DNA of 21,379 bases from contig JASJBY010000033.1 in NCBI GenBank assembly GCA_030066245.1, positions 1 to 21,379 on the forward strand. The letters run 5' to 3'. Both the position numbers and the translations under genes were made by a program. Source of the DNA: Gammaproteobacteria bacterium. Its GTDB lineage: Bacteria; Pseudomonadota; Gammaproteobacteria; JAABTG01. Below are positions 1 to 8,444 of this stretch, one piece after another (position 1 is the stretch's first letter; every line of letters starts with the position of its first letter). The notes beneath the pieces were generated by a model. The model had not been told where the DNA came from. It ran no database searches and worked only from the letters and a program-made list of their open reading frames with translations.

Positions 1-1458
1 TACGAGCTGCGCAAAGCCCGGGAACGGGCGCACGTCCTGGAAGGTCAGGCGGTGGCCCTGGCCAATATCGATCCCGTCATCGAGCTCATCAAGAGCTCGG
101 CGAGCCCGCCGGAGGCCAAAGAGGCGTTGCTGTCACGGGCGTGGCCGCCAGGCAGCGTTACCGACATGCTTTCCCGCAGCGGCGCAGAGAGCTCAAGACC
201 CGATGAACTGGCGGCCGAATACGGTCTCCAGGACGACGGTTACCATCTGTCACCGGTACAGGCTCAGGCTATTCTCGATTTGCGGCTGCACAGACTGACG
301 GGGCTGGAGCAGGAGAAGATCCTCAACGAGTACCAGGAACTGCTGGACAAGATTGGCGATCTGCTGGATATCCTTTCCGACCCGGGCCGGCTGATGCAGG
401 TCATCCGCGAGGAGCTGATTGCCGTTCGGGATCAGTTCGGCGATGAGCGGCGCACGGAGATCCTGGACGAGCATCTCGGCCTCTCGCTCGAGGATCTGAT
501 CAGCGAAGAGGATGTGGTGGTCACCCTGTCCCACGCGGGCTACGCCAAGTCCCAGCCCATCGGCGATTATCGCGCCCAGCGCCGCGGTGGGCGGGGCAAG
601 TCCGCCACGGCGATGAAACAGGAGGATTTCGTCGACAAGCTGTTCGTTGCCAACACCCATGACACGATCCTCTGCTTCTCTACCCGCGGCCGGGTGTATT
701 GGATGAAAGTCTACGAGCTACCCCAGGCTGGCAGAGCCGCGCGCGGACGGCCCATCGTCAACCTGCTGCCTCTGGAAGAGGGCGAGCGCATCACCGCCGT
801 GCTTCCGGTGAAGGACTTCGAACACGGCGGCTACGTGTTCATGGCAACCAGCGGTGGCACCGTAAAGAAGACCCCCCTGGCGGATTTCTCGCGTCCCCGG
901 TCTACCGGCATCATAGCCATCGACCTGTTGTCCGACGACGAGCTCATCGGTGTTGACCTGACCGACGGGGAACAGGACGTTATGCTGTTTACCAGCGGTG
1001 GCAAGGTCATCCGTTTCCACGAGCGGCAGGTAAGGTCCATGGGGCGGGGTGCCCGCGGCGTCCGCGGTATCCTGGTGCCGAAGGATCAACGCCTCATTTC
1101 CCAGATCATTCCCACCGGTGGCTGTGTGCTCACCGCGACCGCCAAGGGCTATGGAAAGCGCACCAACGTGGACGAGTTCCGATCCCAGGGGCGCGGTGGC
1201 CAAGGGGTCATCGCCATGCAGACGGGCGCGCGCAACGGCCAGCTGGTGAGCGCCATTCTGGTCAACGAGGACGATGAGATGATGCTCATCACCGACGCCG
1301 GTACGCTGGTCCGAACCCGCGTGGCCGAGGTGTCGGTATTGGGCCGCAATACCCAGGGAGTTAAGCTGATCAGCTTGAGCGAGGCGGAGACGCTGGTGGT
1401 GGTGGAGCCCATCGTCGACATGGAAGAGGGAGGCGACACGCCGGCGGAGGAAGAATAG
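1..1458 (+). CDS. gyrA: DNA gyrase subunit A, C-terminal part (5' end outside window)
   Basis: GyrA is the DNA breakage/reunion and wrapping subunit of gyrase (GyrA2GyrB2), which introduces negative supercoils. The frame is open from base 1 with YELRKARERAHVLEG, so the gene is cut by the window edge and lacks its N-terminal catalytic-tyrosine region. Visible parts: the end of the coiled-coil/tower region (AILDLRLHRLTGLEQEKI, about nt 271-324) and then the C-terminal beta-pinwheel that wraps DNA. The pinwheel opens with the GyrA box QRRGGRGK at nt 577-600 (family consensus QRRGGKG), which marks gyrase rather than topoisomerase IV. Repeated blade motifs such as GRGARGVRG and GRGGQGVIAM follow, and the protein ends in an acidic tail (MEEGGDTPAEEE), as usual in proteobacterial GyrA. 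serC follows after 60 bp, an order common in gammaproteobacteria. Identity is very secure. Confidence 0.98.
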   Translation, partial: YELRKARERAHVLEGQAVALANIDPVIELIKSSASPPEAKEALLSRAWPPGSVTDMLSRSGAESSRPDELAAEYGLQDDGYHLSPVQAQAILDLRLHRLTGLEQEKILNEYQELLDKIGDLLDILSDPGRLMQVIREELIAVRDQFGDERRTEILDEHLGLSLEDLISEEDVVVTLSHAGYAKSQPIGDYRAQRRGGRGKSATAMKQEDFVDKLFVANTHDTILCFSTRGRVYWMKVYELPQAGRAARGRPIVNLLPLEEGERITAVLPVKDFEHGGYVFMATSGGTVKKTPLADFSRPRSTGIIAIDLLSDDELIGVDLTDGEQDVMLFTSGGKVIRFHERQVRSMGRGARGVRGILVPKDQRLISQIIPTGGCVLTATAKGYGKRTNVDEFRSQGRGGQGVIAMQTGARNGQLVSAILVNEDDEMMLITDAGTLVRTRVAEVSVLGRNTQGVKLISLSEAETLVVVEPIVDMEEGGDTPAEEE

Positions 1459-1518
1459 CCACCGGCACGGCAGCCGGCAGGCCGGTATTCCCGGACAACT
1501 TGTTGAGAGAGAAGCAAC

Positions 1519-2601
1519 ATGGCACGTGTTTATAACTTCAGCGCGGGGCCGGCCATACTGCCGGAAGCCGTTCTGGAGCGGGCTCGAGGGGAGATGTTGG
1601 ATTGGCAGGGCAGCGGCATGTCGGTAATGGAGATGAGCCATCGCGGCAAGGAGTTCGTTTCGATTGCGGAGAAGGCGGAGGCGGATCTGCGCGAGCTTCT
1701 GTCCATTCCCGACGACTACAAGGTGCTGTTCCTGCAGGGTGGTGCCAGCAGCCAGTTCGCCATGGTGCCCCTGAATCTGCTGCGTGGCGGCGGCAAAGCC
1801 GACTACGTCAACACGGGCCAATGGTCAAAGAAGGCCATTGCCGAGGCGCGGCGATACTGCCAGGTGAACGTGGCGGCGGACGACGCGCCCCACAACTACA
1901 CGCGCATCCCACCCCCCAATGACTGGTCCCTCGACCCGGACGCGGCGTACGTGCACTACACCCCCAACGAGACCATCGGTGGCATGGAGTTCCATTTCAT
2001 CCCGGACACCCATGGGGTGCCTCTGGTCGCCGACATGTCCTCCACGCTGCTCTCGCGGCCCCTTGATGTGTCGCGCTACGGCGTCATCTACGCCGGAGCG
2101 CAGAAGAACATAGGCCCGGCAGGGCTGACGCTGGTCATCGTCCGCGACGATTTGATCGGACACGCGGCTGACAGCGTGCCAGCCATGTTCAACTACAAAA
2201 CCCACGCCGACAGCGGCTCCATGTACAACACGCCGCCGACCTATGCCTGGTATCTGGCGGCACTGGTATTCGAGTGGCTGAAGGAGCAGGGGGGGCTTGA
2301 GGCCATGGCGGAGGTCAACCGGCGCAAGGCACAGAAGCTTTACGCTGCCATCGATGTCACCGATTTTTACGACAACCCGGTGGCGGTGGTCTGCCGCTCC
2401 TGGATGAACGTGCCTTTCACGTTGCCCAACGCCGAGTTGGACAAGACGTTTCTGGCCGAAGCGGCGGAGCGTGGTCTGGTGACGCTCAAGGGGCATCGCT
2501 CGGTGGGCGGCATGCGGGCGAGTATCTACAATGCCATGCCTGAAGAGGGCGTGGACGCCCTCATCGAGTTCATGAGTGACTTCGAGGTTCGGCACGGCTG
2601 A
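1519..2601 (+). CDS. serC: Phosphoserine aminotransferase SerC
   Basis: PLP-dependent class V aminotransferase. It converts 3-phosphohydroxypyruvate plus glutamate to O-phosphoserine and 2-oxoglutarate (serine synthesis), and also acts on 4-phosphohydroxythreonine in pyridoxal phosphate synthesis. It has 360 aa, the usual length. The N-terminus RVYNFSAGPAILPEAVL is the SerC hallmark. The PLP lysine is K196 in AGAQKNIGPAG. Other family motifs are LFLQGGASSQFAMVP and HYTPNETIGGMEF. The ATG is preceded by GAGAGAAG, a usable ribosome binding site. It lies between gyrA and serA, so two consecutive enzymes of the serine pathway are adjacent. Confidence 0.97.
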   Translation: MARVYNFSAGPAILPEAVLERARGEMLDWQGSGMSVMEMSHRGKEFVSIAEKAEADLRELLSIPDDYKVLFLQGGASSQFAMVPLNLLRGGGKADYVNTGQWSKKAIAEARRYCQVNVAADDAPHNYTRIPPPNDWSLDPDAAYVHYTPNETIGGMEFHFIPDTHGVPLVADMSSTLLSRPLDVSRYGVIYAGAQKNIGPAGLTLVIVRDDLIGHAADSVPAMFNYKTHADSGSMYNTPPTYAWYLAALVFEWLKEQGGLEAMAEVNRRKAQKLYAAIDVTDFYDNPVAVVCRSWMNVPFTLPNAELDKTFLAEAAERGLVTLKGHRSVGGMRASIYNAMPEEGVDALIEFMSDFEVRHG

Positions 2602-2701
2602 TGTCATCAGGCCGGTGCTGGATCGGCGGCAATGGTTCGATCGGGGGAACGAGGCTCGGCCGCGGCCCATGGGCCACAAGCTGCTGCAGCTGTAATCGTC
2701 T

Positions 2702-3865
2702 ATGTTCAAGATCCTGACTCTCAACAACATCTCGCTCGCGGGCCTGGATCGGCTGCCCCGCGATGCCTACGAGGTGGCCTCCGAAATGCAGCATCCGGAT
2801 GCGATTCTGCTGCGCTCGTTTAACATGCATGGCATGGACCTTCCAGAGAGCGTGAAAGCCGTTGGACGTGCCGGCGCCGGCGTCAACAACATCCCCGTGG
2901 AAGCGCTCACGGCGTCGGGCATACCGGTGTTCAACGCGCCTGGCGCCAATGCCAATGCCGTCAAGGAGCTGGTGATCGCGGGTCTTCTGATCGCTGCTCG
3001 GAACATCTGCCCGGCCTGGAACTATGCCCGGGGGCTGGAGGGCAGCGACGAGGTGGTTCGCCAGCAGGTCGAGGCGGGCAAGAAACAGTTCAGCGGTTTT
3101 GAGCTGCCTGGACGCACCATGGGCGTCATCGGGCTGGGCGCTATCGGCGTCAAGGTGGCCAACACCGCCCTGTCGCTCGGCATGCGGGTTATCGGCTACG
3201 ACCCCGAGATCACCGTGGCGAGGGCTTGGCAGCTGTCCTCCGAGGTGCAGCAGGCGGCGAGCATCGACGATCTTCTGGCGCGCTCGGATGCAGTTACATT
3301 CCATGTGCCGCTGGTGGAGTCCACCCGTTGCATGATCGACGCCGACCGGCTGAAGTCCATGCGCCAGGGGGTCGTCCTCCTGAACTTTGCACGCAACGGC
3401 ATCGTTGACGACGAGGCGGTGTCCGCGGCCATTCAGGAGGGAAAGGTCGGCGCGTACGTGTGCGATTTCCCCAATAATCTGCTCAAGGAGCACGAGCGGG
3501 TCATCACCCTCCCGCACATCGGCGCATCCACGCGGGAAGCCGAGGACAATTGCGCCGTGATGGTGGCGGACCAGGTGCGTGAATACCTGGAGAACGGTAA
3601 TGTCACCAACTCGGTGAATTTCCCCAAGACTGTCATGCCGCGCAACGGCGGCTATCGGATCGCGGTCGTGAACGCCAACGTGCCCAACATGCTGGGTCAG
3701 ATCTCCACCAGCCTGGCCGAGGCCCGCCTCAATATCCTCGACATGCTCAACAAGTCGCGAGGTGAGCTCGCGTACACGCTGGCGGACGTGGAGGATCCAA
3801 TTCCGGACACCGTGGTGCGGGAGATCCACGGCATTGAAGGCGTGCTCGCGGTCCGAACCCTGTAA
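2702..3865 (+). CDS. serA: D-3-phosphoglycerate dehydrogenase, short ACT-domain form
   Basis: NAD-dependent D-isomer 2-hydroxyacid dehydrogenase. It most likely oxidises 3-phosphoglycerate to 3-phosphohydroxypyruvate, the substrate of the SerC encoded just upstream. At 387 aa it is the compact class with one C-terminal ACT domain. Visible features: the Rossmann motif GLGAIG (residues 144-149), the substrate/catalytic arginine R231 in NFARNGIVDD, and the catalytic histidine H272 in LPHIGASTREAE. The ACT domain starts near residue 318 (YRIAVVNANVPNMLGQIS), suggesting feedback control by serine or another amino acid. The ATG lies 100 bp after serC and has no clear Shine-Dalgarno sequence. Family membership is very secure; the exact substrate is inferred from the domain layout and the serC neighbour. 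Confidence 0.92.
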   Translation: MFKILTLNNISLAGLDRLPRDAYEVASEMQHPDAILLRSFNMHGMDLPESVKAVGRAGAGVNNIPVEALTASGIPVFNAPGANANAVKELVIAGLLIAARNICPAWNYARGLEGSDEVVRQQVEAGKKQFSGFELPGRTMGVIGLGAIGVKVANTALSLGMRVIGYDPEITVARAWQLSSEVQQAASIDDLLARSDAVTFHVPLVESTRCMIDADRLKSMRQGVVLLNFARNGIVDDEAVSAAIQEGKVGAYVCDFPNNLLKEHERVITLPHIGASTREAEDNCAVMVADQVREYLENGNVTNSVNFPKTVMPRNGGYRIAVVNANVPNMLGQISTSLAEARLNILDMLNKSRGELAYTLADVEDPIPDTVVREIHGIEGVLAVRTL

Positions 3866-3923
3866 GGGCGGCGAGCGTACGACCGGGAAGAGCCTGGAAA
3901 GTGGACGAGGAAGACGCAAGCGG

Positions 3924-5045
3924 ATGGGTTCGAAGGTAGCAGATCCGCGGTCCGGCGGGCAGAAGGCAGAGCCGGCACTCGACGAGCTGCGTCAACGCAT
4001 CGACGCCGTAGACCTGCAAATCCAAAACGCCATCAACGAGCGAGCGGCGTTGGCCCGGCAGGTGGCGCGAGCGAAGCGAGACAGCGGTGATGACGAGGAC
4101 TTCTACCGCCCTGATCGCGAGGCCGAGATCCTGCGCCAGGTCACGGACCGCAACCGCGGACCGCTCTCAGCCGAGGCCATGGTCCGCCTGTTCAAAGAGA
4201 TCATCTCGGCGTGTCTGGCGCTGCAAAAACCGCTGTGTGTCGCGTTTCTGGGGCCGGAGGGAACGTTCACCGAGGCGGCGGCGCTGAAGCATTTCGGGCG
4301 GTTCGTTAAAACCCGGCCCGTGGACGCCATCGATGCGGTGTTTCGGGAAGTGGAAGCGGGCACGGCCCAGTACGGCGTCGTGCCGGTCGAGAACTCCACA
4401 GAAGGGGTCATCAGCTACACGCTCGATGAGTTCGTTCACTCGCCGCTGAAGATCTGCGGTGAGGTGGGGCTGCGGATCCATCAGCACCTGATGAGCCGGG
4501 CAGGGCAGCTCGGTGCGGTTCGGCGCATCTACTCCCACCAGCAGTCCCTGGCCCAGTGCCGGAAATGGTTGGACTTGAATCTGCCCGGCATACGGCGGGA
4601 AGCGGTGCCGAGCAATGCCATCGCCGCACGCCGAGCCGCCCGTAAGACAGACGCGGCTGCCATCGCTGGTGACGTGGCAGCAGAGACCTACGAGCTGCCG
4701 ATTGTCGCGGCCAACATCGAGGACGATCCCGGCAACACTACCCGTTTCCTGGTGGTCGGTCATCGCTCCGTACCTCCCACCGGGCAGGACAAGACCTCGT
4801 TGCTGTTGTCTGCTGCCAACCGGCCGGGCGCCCTGTACGCTCTGCTGGAGCCTTTTTCCCGTAAAGGCATCAGCATGACCCGAATCGAGTCGCGGCCGTC
4901 GCGTCGGGAGAACTGGGAGTACGTGTTCTTCGTGGATATCCAGGGACACGCGGACGAACCCGTTGTGAAGGAGGCTCTCGAGGAGATTCGCGACCGCGCG
5001 TCTCTGCTGAAGGTCCTCGGTTCTTACCCCAGGGCCTTCATGTAA
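3924..5045 (+). CDS. pheA: Bifunctional chorismate mutase / prephenate dehydratase
   Basis: P-protein of phenylalanine synthesis: chorismate to prephenate, then to phenylpyruvate. It has 373 aa. The AroQ-type chorismate mutase domain is at about residues 17-100 (LDELRQRIDAVDLQIQNAIN). The prephenate dehydratase domain is at about 105-280, with FLGPEGTFTEAA, PVENSTEGVISYTLDEF and the catalytic TRF motif at 273-275. The C-terminal ACT domain (about 290-370) has GALY at 302-305 and ESRP at 322-325, the phenylalanine-binding signatures, so feedback inhibition by Phe is expected. The frame is open further upstream into serA, but the ATG at 3924 has GAGGAAG about 10 bp before it and gives the normal length, so it is the chosen start. 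Confidence 0.96.
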   Translation: MGSKVADPRSGGQKAEPALDELRQRIDAVDLQIQNAINERAALARQVARAKRDSGDDEDFYRPDREAEILRQVTDRNRGPLSAEAMVRLFKEIISACLALQKPLCVAFLGPEGTFTEAAALKHFGRFVKTRPVDAIDAVFREVEAGTAQYGVVPVENSTEGVISYTLDEFVHSPLKICGEVGLRIHQHLMSRAGQLGAVRRIYSHQQSLAQCRKWLDLNLPGIRREAVPSNAIAARRAARKTDAAAIAGDVAAETYELPIVAANIEDDPGNTTRFLVVGHRSVPPTGQDKTSLLLSAANRPGALYALLEPFSRKGISMTRIESRPSRRENWEYVFFVDIQGHADEPVVKEALEEIRDRASLLKVLGSYPRAFM

Positions 5046-5098
5046 CCGAAGTGGGGAACGGCACCTGCCCCTCGGGGCGGGGCCGGCGTGAACAGGAC

Positions 5099-6223
5099 AT
5101 GGCCGGACCAATGAACAGCAAGGAACGACTCGCCACCCGCGGCGTCAGGGGGCTCAGCCCGTATCTGCCCGGAAAACCTATCTCTGAGCTGGAGCGCGAA
5201 TATGGCGTCAGGGCCGCCATCAAGCTCGCTTCCAACGAAAACCCGCTGGGTCCAAGCACCCAGGCCACGCAGGCGGCCGGGGCCGCGCTGAACGAGCTCG
5301 CCCGCTATCCCGACGGCAACGGCTTTGCCCTGAAGCAGGCTCTCGCCGAGCAGCTGAATGTCGCGAGCGAGCAGATCACCCTGGGCAACGGCTCGAACGA
5401 CGTGCTCGATCTCATCGCGCGGGCGTTTGCCGGCGGCAAGCGGGAGGTGATCTACTCCGAGTACGCTTTCGCCGTGTACTCTCTGGTTACCCAGGCCGTC
5501 GGTGCCAAAGCCACAGTGACCCCGGCGCGGGAGTGGGGGCACAATCTGGATGCCATGGGCGATGCAGTGGGCGAGCGCACCCGTCTGGTCTTCATCGCCA
5601 ATCCCAACAATCCCACCGGCACCTGGCTGGACGCGGTCAGCTTGGAGCGCTTCATCGGCTCGCTGCCGACTCATATGCTGGTGGTGGTGGACGAAGCCTA
5701 TGCCGAGTATATCGACCTGCCGGATTATCCCAACTGTATTCCCTGGGTCGACCGCTACCCGAATCTGATCGTGACGCGCAGCTTCTCCAAGGCGTACGGG
5801 CTCGCGGGCTTGCGGGTCGGCTACAGCATCTCCCACCCGGACGTCGCCGAGCTGCTCAACCGTGTGCGCCAGCCCTTCAACGTGAACAGCGTTGCGCTCG
5901 CGGCGGCCCATGCCGCGCTGTTCGACAGGGAGCACCTGCAGCGCTCCGTCGAGGTCAACCGCCACGGCATGCGGCAGCTGACCGCGGCCTTCGATCGCAT
6001 GGGGCTGGCGTACATCCCGTCGGCCGGTAATTTCATCTCGGTCGACGTGGGCGGGTCCGCGGCCGCGGTTAACGAGGATCTGCTGCGCAACGGGGTCATC
6101 GTGCGGCCCGTCGCCGCCTATGGCATGCCCCGTCATCTCAGGGTCAGCGTCGGCCTGGAGCGGGAAAACCGGCGATTTCTGACCGTGCTGCAGAAAGCCC
6201 TGACGCGGGCAGCGCACGGATGA
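5099..6223 (+). CDS. hisC: Histidinol-phosphate aminotransferase (HisC type)
   Basis: Fold type I PLP aminotransferase that makes histidinol phosphate from imidazole-acetol phosphate and glutamate. HisC2-type enzymes placed in aromatic operons are often also able to transaminate aromatic keto acids. Motifs: LSPYLPGKP near the N-terminus, KLASNENPLGPS, NPNNPTGTW, and the PLP lysine in TRSFSKAYGLAGLRVGY (K231 from the start used here). The C-terminus has the arginine of RVSVGLERENRRFL. The start is uncertain: ATG 5099 has AGGA only 1 base away, while ATG 5111 has GGA 3 bases upstream and gives 370 aa; both keep the whole domain. Its stop overlaps the tyrA start (ATGA). The location between pheA and tyrA suggests a role, at least shared, in Phe/Tyr synthesis. 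Confidence 0.93.
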   Translation: MAGPMNSKERLATRGVRGLSPYLPGKPISELEREYGVRAAIKLASNENPLGPSTQATQAAGAALNELARYPDGNGFALKQALAEQLNVASEQITLGNGSNDVLDLIARAFAGGKREVIYSEYAFAVYSLVTQAVGAKATVTPAREWGHNLDAMGDAVGERTRLVFIANPNNPTGTWLDAVSLERFIGSLPTHMLVVVDEAYAEYIDLPDYPNCIPWVDRYPNLIVTRSFSKAYGLAGLRVGYSISHPDVAELLNRVRQPFNVNSVALAAAHAALFDREHLQRSVEVNRHGMRQLTAAFDRMGLAYIPSAGNFISVDVGGSAAAVNEDLLRNGVIVRPVAAYGMPRHLRVSVGLERENRRFLTVLQKALTRAAHG

Positions 6224-7104
6224 TAAAGCGCCTTTGCATCATCGGCGTCGGACTGATTGGCGGCTCCCTGGCGCGTTCCCTGCGCCAGGCGGGTGGCGTG
6301 GCGGAAGTGGTCGGCAGCAGTCGGCGCGCCGAGAACCTGGAGCGGGCCGTGTCGCTCGGCGTGATCGACCGCTTTGACACGGATCCCGCGCAGGCCGTAA
6401 AGGGCGCCGACATGGTGCTGGTTGCGGTGCCGCTGGGCAGCATGGAGAGCGTGTTCCGCGCCATGGCTCCCGGCCTGTCCGCCGAGGCCGTCGTTACGGA
6501 TGCCGGCAGCGCCAAAGGCAGTGTCATCGCGGCCGCGCGCTCCGCGCTGGGAGGCGCGCTGGCCAACCTGGTGCCGGGCCACCCCATCGCGGGCACGGAG
6601 CAGAGCGGCGTCGAGGCGTCTTTCGCGGAGCTCTTTCAACGTCGGCGGGTTATTCTCACTCCCATCGCCGAAACCCGGCGCGCGGCGACCAAGCGCGTGC
6701 GCGCCATGTGGGAGCAGACCGGTGCCGAGGTGGTGGAGATGGATGCAGCACACCATGACGAGATCCTGGCCGCCACCAGCCACTTGCCGCATGTGCTGGC
6801 GTACAGCCTCGTTGACGCCCTGGCACGCATGGAGGACCGTGTCGAGATCTTCCGCTACGCCGCCGGTGGCTTTCGGGATTTCACGCGCATCGCGTCGAGC
6901 GAGCCGACCATGTGGCACGACATCTGCCTGGCGAACCGGTCAGCCATCCTCGACGTGCTGGCGCGCTTTCAGGAGGATCTGGACAAGCTGACTGTGGCCA
7001 TACGCGACGGCGACGGTGCCTTCATCCAGGAGGTGTTCAGGCGCGCCAAGGATGCACGGGACCGCTTCACGAAGACCGAGGACGGCGTGGTGCCGGCGGA
7101 GTGA
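6220..7104 (+). CDS. tyrA: Prephenate dehydrogenase
   Basis: NAD(P)-dependent oxidative decarboxylation of prephenate (or arogenate) to the tyrosine precursor. It has 294 aa, the size of the monofunctional TyrA family, with no chorismate mutase domain attached. The N-terminal Rossmann fold has GVGLIGGSLA (GxGxxG at residues 9-14). The active-site histidine is H121 in GHPIAGTEQSGVEAS, the family signature. The helical C-terminal dimerisation part contains SHLPHVLAYSLVDAL. No C-terminal ACT domain is seen. The ATG overlaps the hisC stop by 4 bp and the stop overlaps the aroA GTG start by 4 bp (GTGA), indicating translational coupling. In pseudomonads the corresponding gene is fused to aroA; here the two are separate but overlapping. 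Confidence 0.95.
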   Translation: MIKRLCIIGVGLIGGSLARSLRQAGGVAEVVGSSRRAENLERAVSLGVIDRFDTDPAQAVKGADMVLVAVPLGSMESVFRAMAPGLSAEAVVTDAGSAKGSVIAAARSALGGALANLVPGHPIAGTEQSGVEASFAELFQRRRVILTPIAETRRAATKRVRAMWEQTGAEVVEMDAAHHDEILAATSHLPHVLAYSLVDALARMEDRVEIFRYAAGGFRDFTRIASSEPTMWHDICLANRSAILDVLARFQEDLDKLTVAIRDGDGAFIQEVFRRAKDARDRFTKTEDGVVPAE

Positions 7105-8444
7105 GCTCGGCGGTGGGTGATTCGCCTTCGGTCAGCTTCTCCGTGTCCCCCGGCGGCCGCCTCCGGGGCACGGTGCGAGTGCCGGGCGACAAGTCCATCT
7201 CCCACCGGGCGGTCATGCTCGGGGCGATTGCGGACGGCGATACCGAGATCTCCGGATTCCTGGAGGGCGAAGACACGCTGGCGACCCTGGCGGCGTTTCG
7301 AGCCATGGGCGTGGGCGCCGAGGGACCGAGCGGGGCGGGTCTCGTCATCCACGGTGTCGGCCGAGACGGCCTGAGCGCGCCGGGCGGCCCCCTGTATCTC
7401 GGTAACTCGGGGACCTCCATGCGCCTGCTCGCGGGGCTCATGGTGGGCCAGGCCTTCGGCGTCGAACTGACCGGCGACGCATCTCTGTCCGGCCGGCCCA
7501 TGCGCCGGGTTACCGACCCGCTGACCGGTATGGGCGCAGTCATCCAGGCGAGCCCCGACGGCACGCCGCCGCTGCGCATCCAGGGCGGCGCAGGCCTGCG
7601 CGGCATCCGCTACGCGATGCCCGTGGCCAGCGCCCAGGTCAAATCCTGCCTGCTGCTGGCCGGGCTTTTCGCCGAGGGCCGCACCTGCGTGACCGAGTCG
7701 GCGCCCACCCGGGACCACACGGAGCGCATGCTGCAGGGCTTTGGATACCCTGTTTCGCGCCAGTCGGGCCAGGTCTGTGTGCAGGGCGGCGGTCGCCTCA
7801 CCGGCATGTGCATCGATGTGCCCGCGGATATTTCGTCGGCCGCGTTCTTCATGGTGGGCGCGGCCATTGCCGACGGCTCGGACGTGCTTCTGGAGCACGT
7901 GGGCGTCAACCCCACACGCACGGGGGTCATCGAGATCCTTCGTCTGATGGGTGCGGATCTCAGGGTGTTGAACGAACGGGCGGTGGGCGGCGAGCCTGTC
8001 GCCGACCTGCGGATCCGTTCCAGCTCCCTGCGGGGTGTGCGTATACCGGAGGACCTGGTGCCGCTGGCCATCGACGAGTTTCCCGCCGTTTTCGTGGCCG
8101 CCGCCTGCGCCGAAGGAGACACGGTGCTCACCGGTGCCGGCGAGCTGCGGGTCAAGGAGAGCGACCGGATCCAGGTTATGGCCGATGGGTTGCAAAGCCT
8201 GGGCGCCGACGCCCGGGCGACGCCTGACGGCATGCTTATCCGCGGCGGTGGTCTGCGCGGCGGCCGAATCGACAGTCATGGTGACCACCGGGTGGCGATG
8301 GCCTTCGCCATGGCCGCGCTGTGTGCCGCAGATACGGTTGAGATCCAGGACTGTGCCAACGTGGACACCTCTTTCCCCGGTTTCGCGTCCCTGGCCCGGG
8401 AGGCTGGGCTGGGCATACGCGTGCAGCCCGAATCCCATGGTTGA
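7101..8444 (+). CDS. aroA: 3-phosphoshikimate 1-carboxyvinyltransferase (EPSP synthase)
   Basis: Sixth step of the shikimate pathway: shikimate-3-phosphate plus PEP to EPSP. It has 447 aa from the GTG at 7101, which overlaps the tyrA stop as GTGA; a second GTG at 7113 is possible. Motifs: VPGDKSISHRAVM (PEP/S3P lysine K31), GNSGTSMRLLAGL (N102 to L113), SAQVKSCLLLAGL, IDEFPAVFVAAA, RVKESDRI and SHGDHRVAMAFAM. The pattern resembles the CP4/Bacillus-type (class II-like) EPSP synthases more than the E. coli class I enzyme; for example, Leu109 stands where E. coli has Pro101. The open frame continues upstream through tyrA, but that extension has no EPSPS similarity. The 3' end overlaps cmk by 8 bp. 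Confidence 0.96.
   Translation: MSSAVGDSPSVSFSVSPGGRLRGTVRVPGDKSISHRAVMLGAIADGDTEISGFLEGEDTLATLAAFRAMGVGAEGPSGAGLVIHGVGRDGLSAPGGPLYLGNSGTSMRLLAGLMVGQAFGVELTGDASLSGRPMRRVTDPLTGMGAVIQASPDGTPPLRIQGGAGLRGIRYAMPVASAQVKSCLLLAGLFAEGRTCVTESAPTRDHTERMLQGFGYPVSRQSGQVCVQGGGRLTGMCIDVPADISSAAFFMVGAAIADGSDVLLEHVGVNPTRTGVIEILRLMGADLRVLNERAVGGEPVADLRIRSSSLRGVRIPEDLVPLAIDEFPAVFVAAACAEGDTVLTGAGELRVKESDRIQVMADGLQSLGADARATPDGMLIRGGGLRGGRIDSHGDHRVAMAFAMAALCAADTVEIQDCANVDTSFPGFASLAREAGLGIRVQPESHG

Noticed and set aside
6912..7100. Upstream extension of the aroA frame into tyrA
   Set aside because: It encodes no EPSP synthase similarity and overlaps conserved tyrA codons; the GTG at 7101 coupled to the tyrA stop is a better start.
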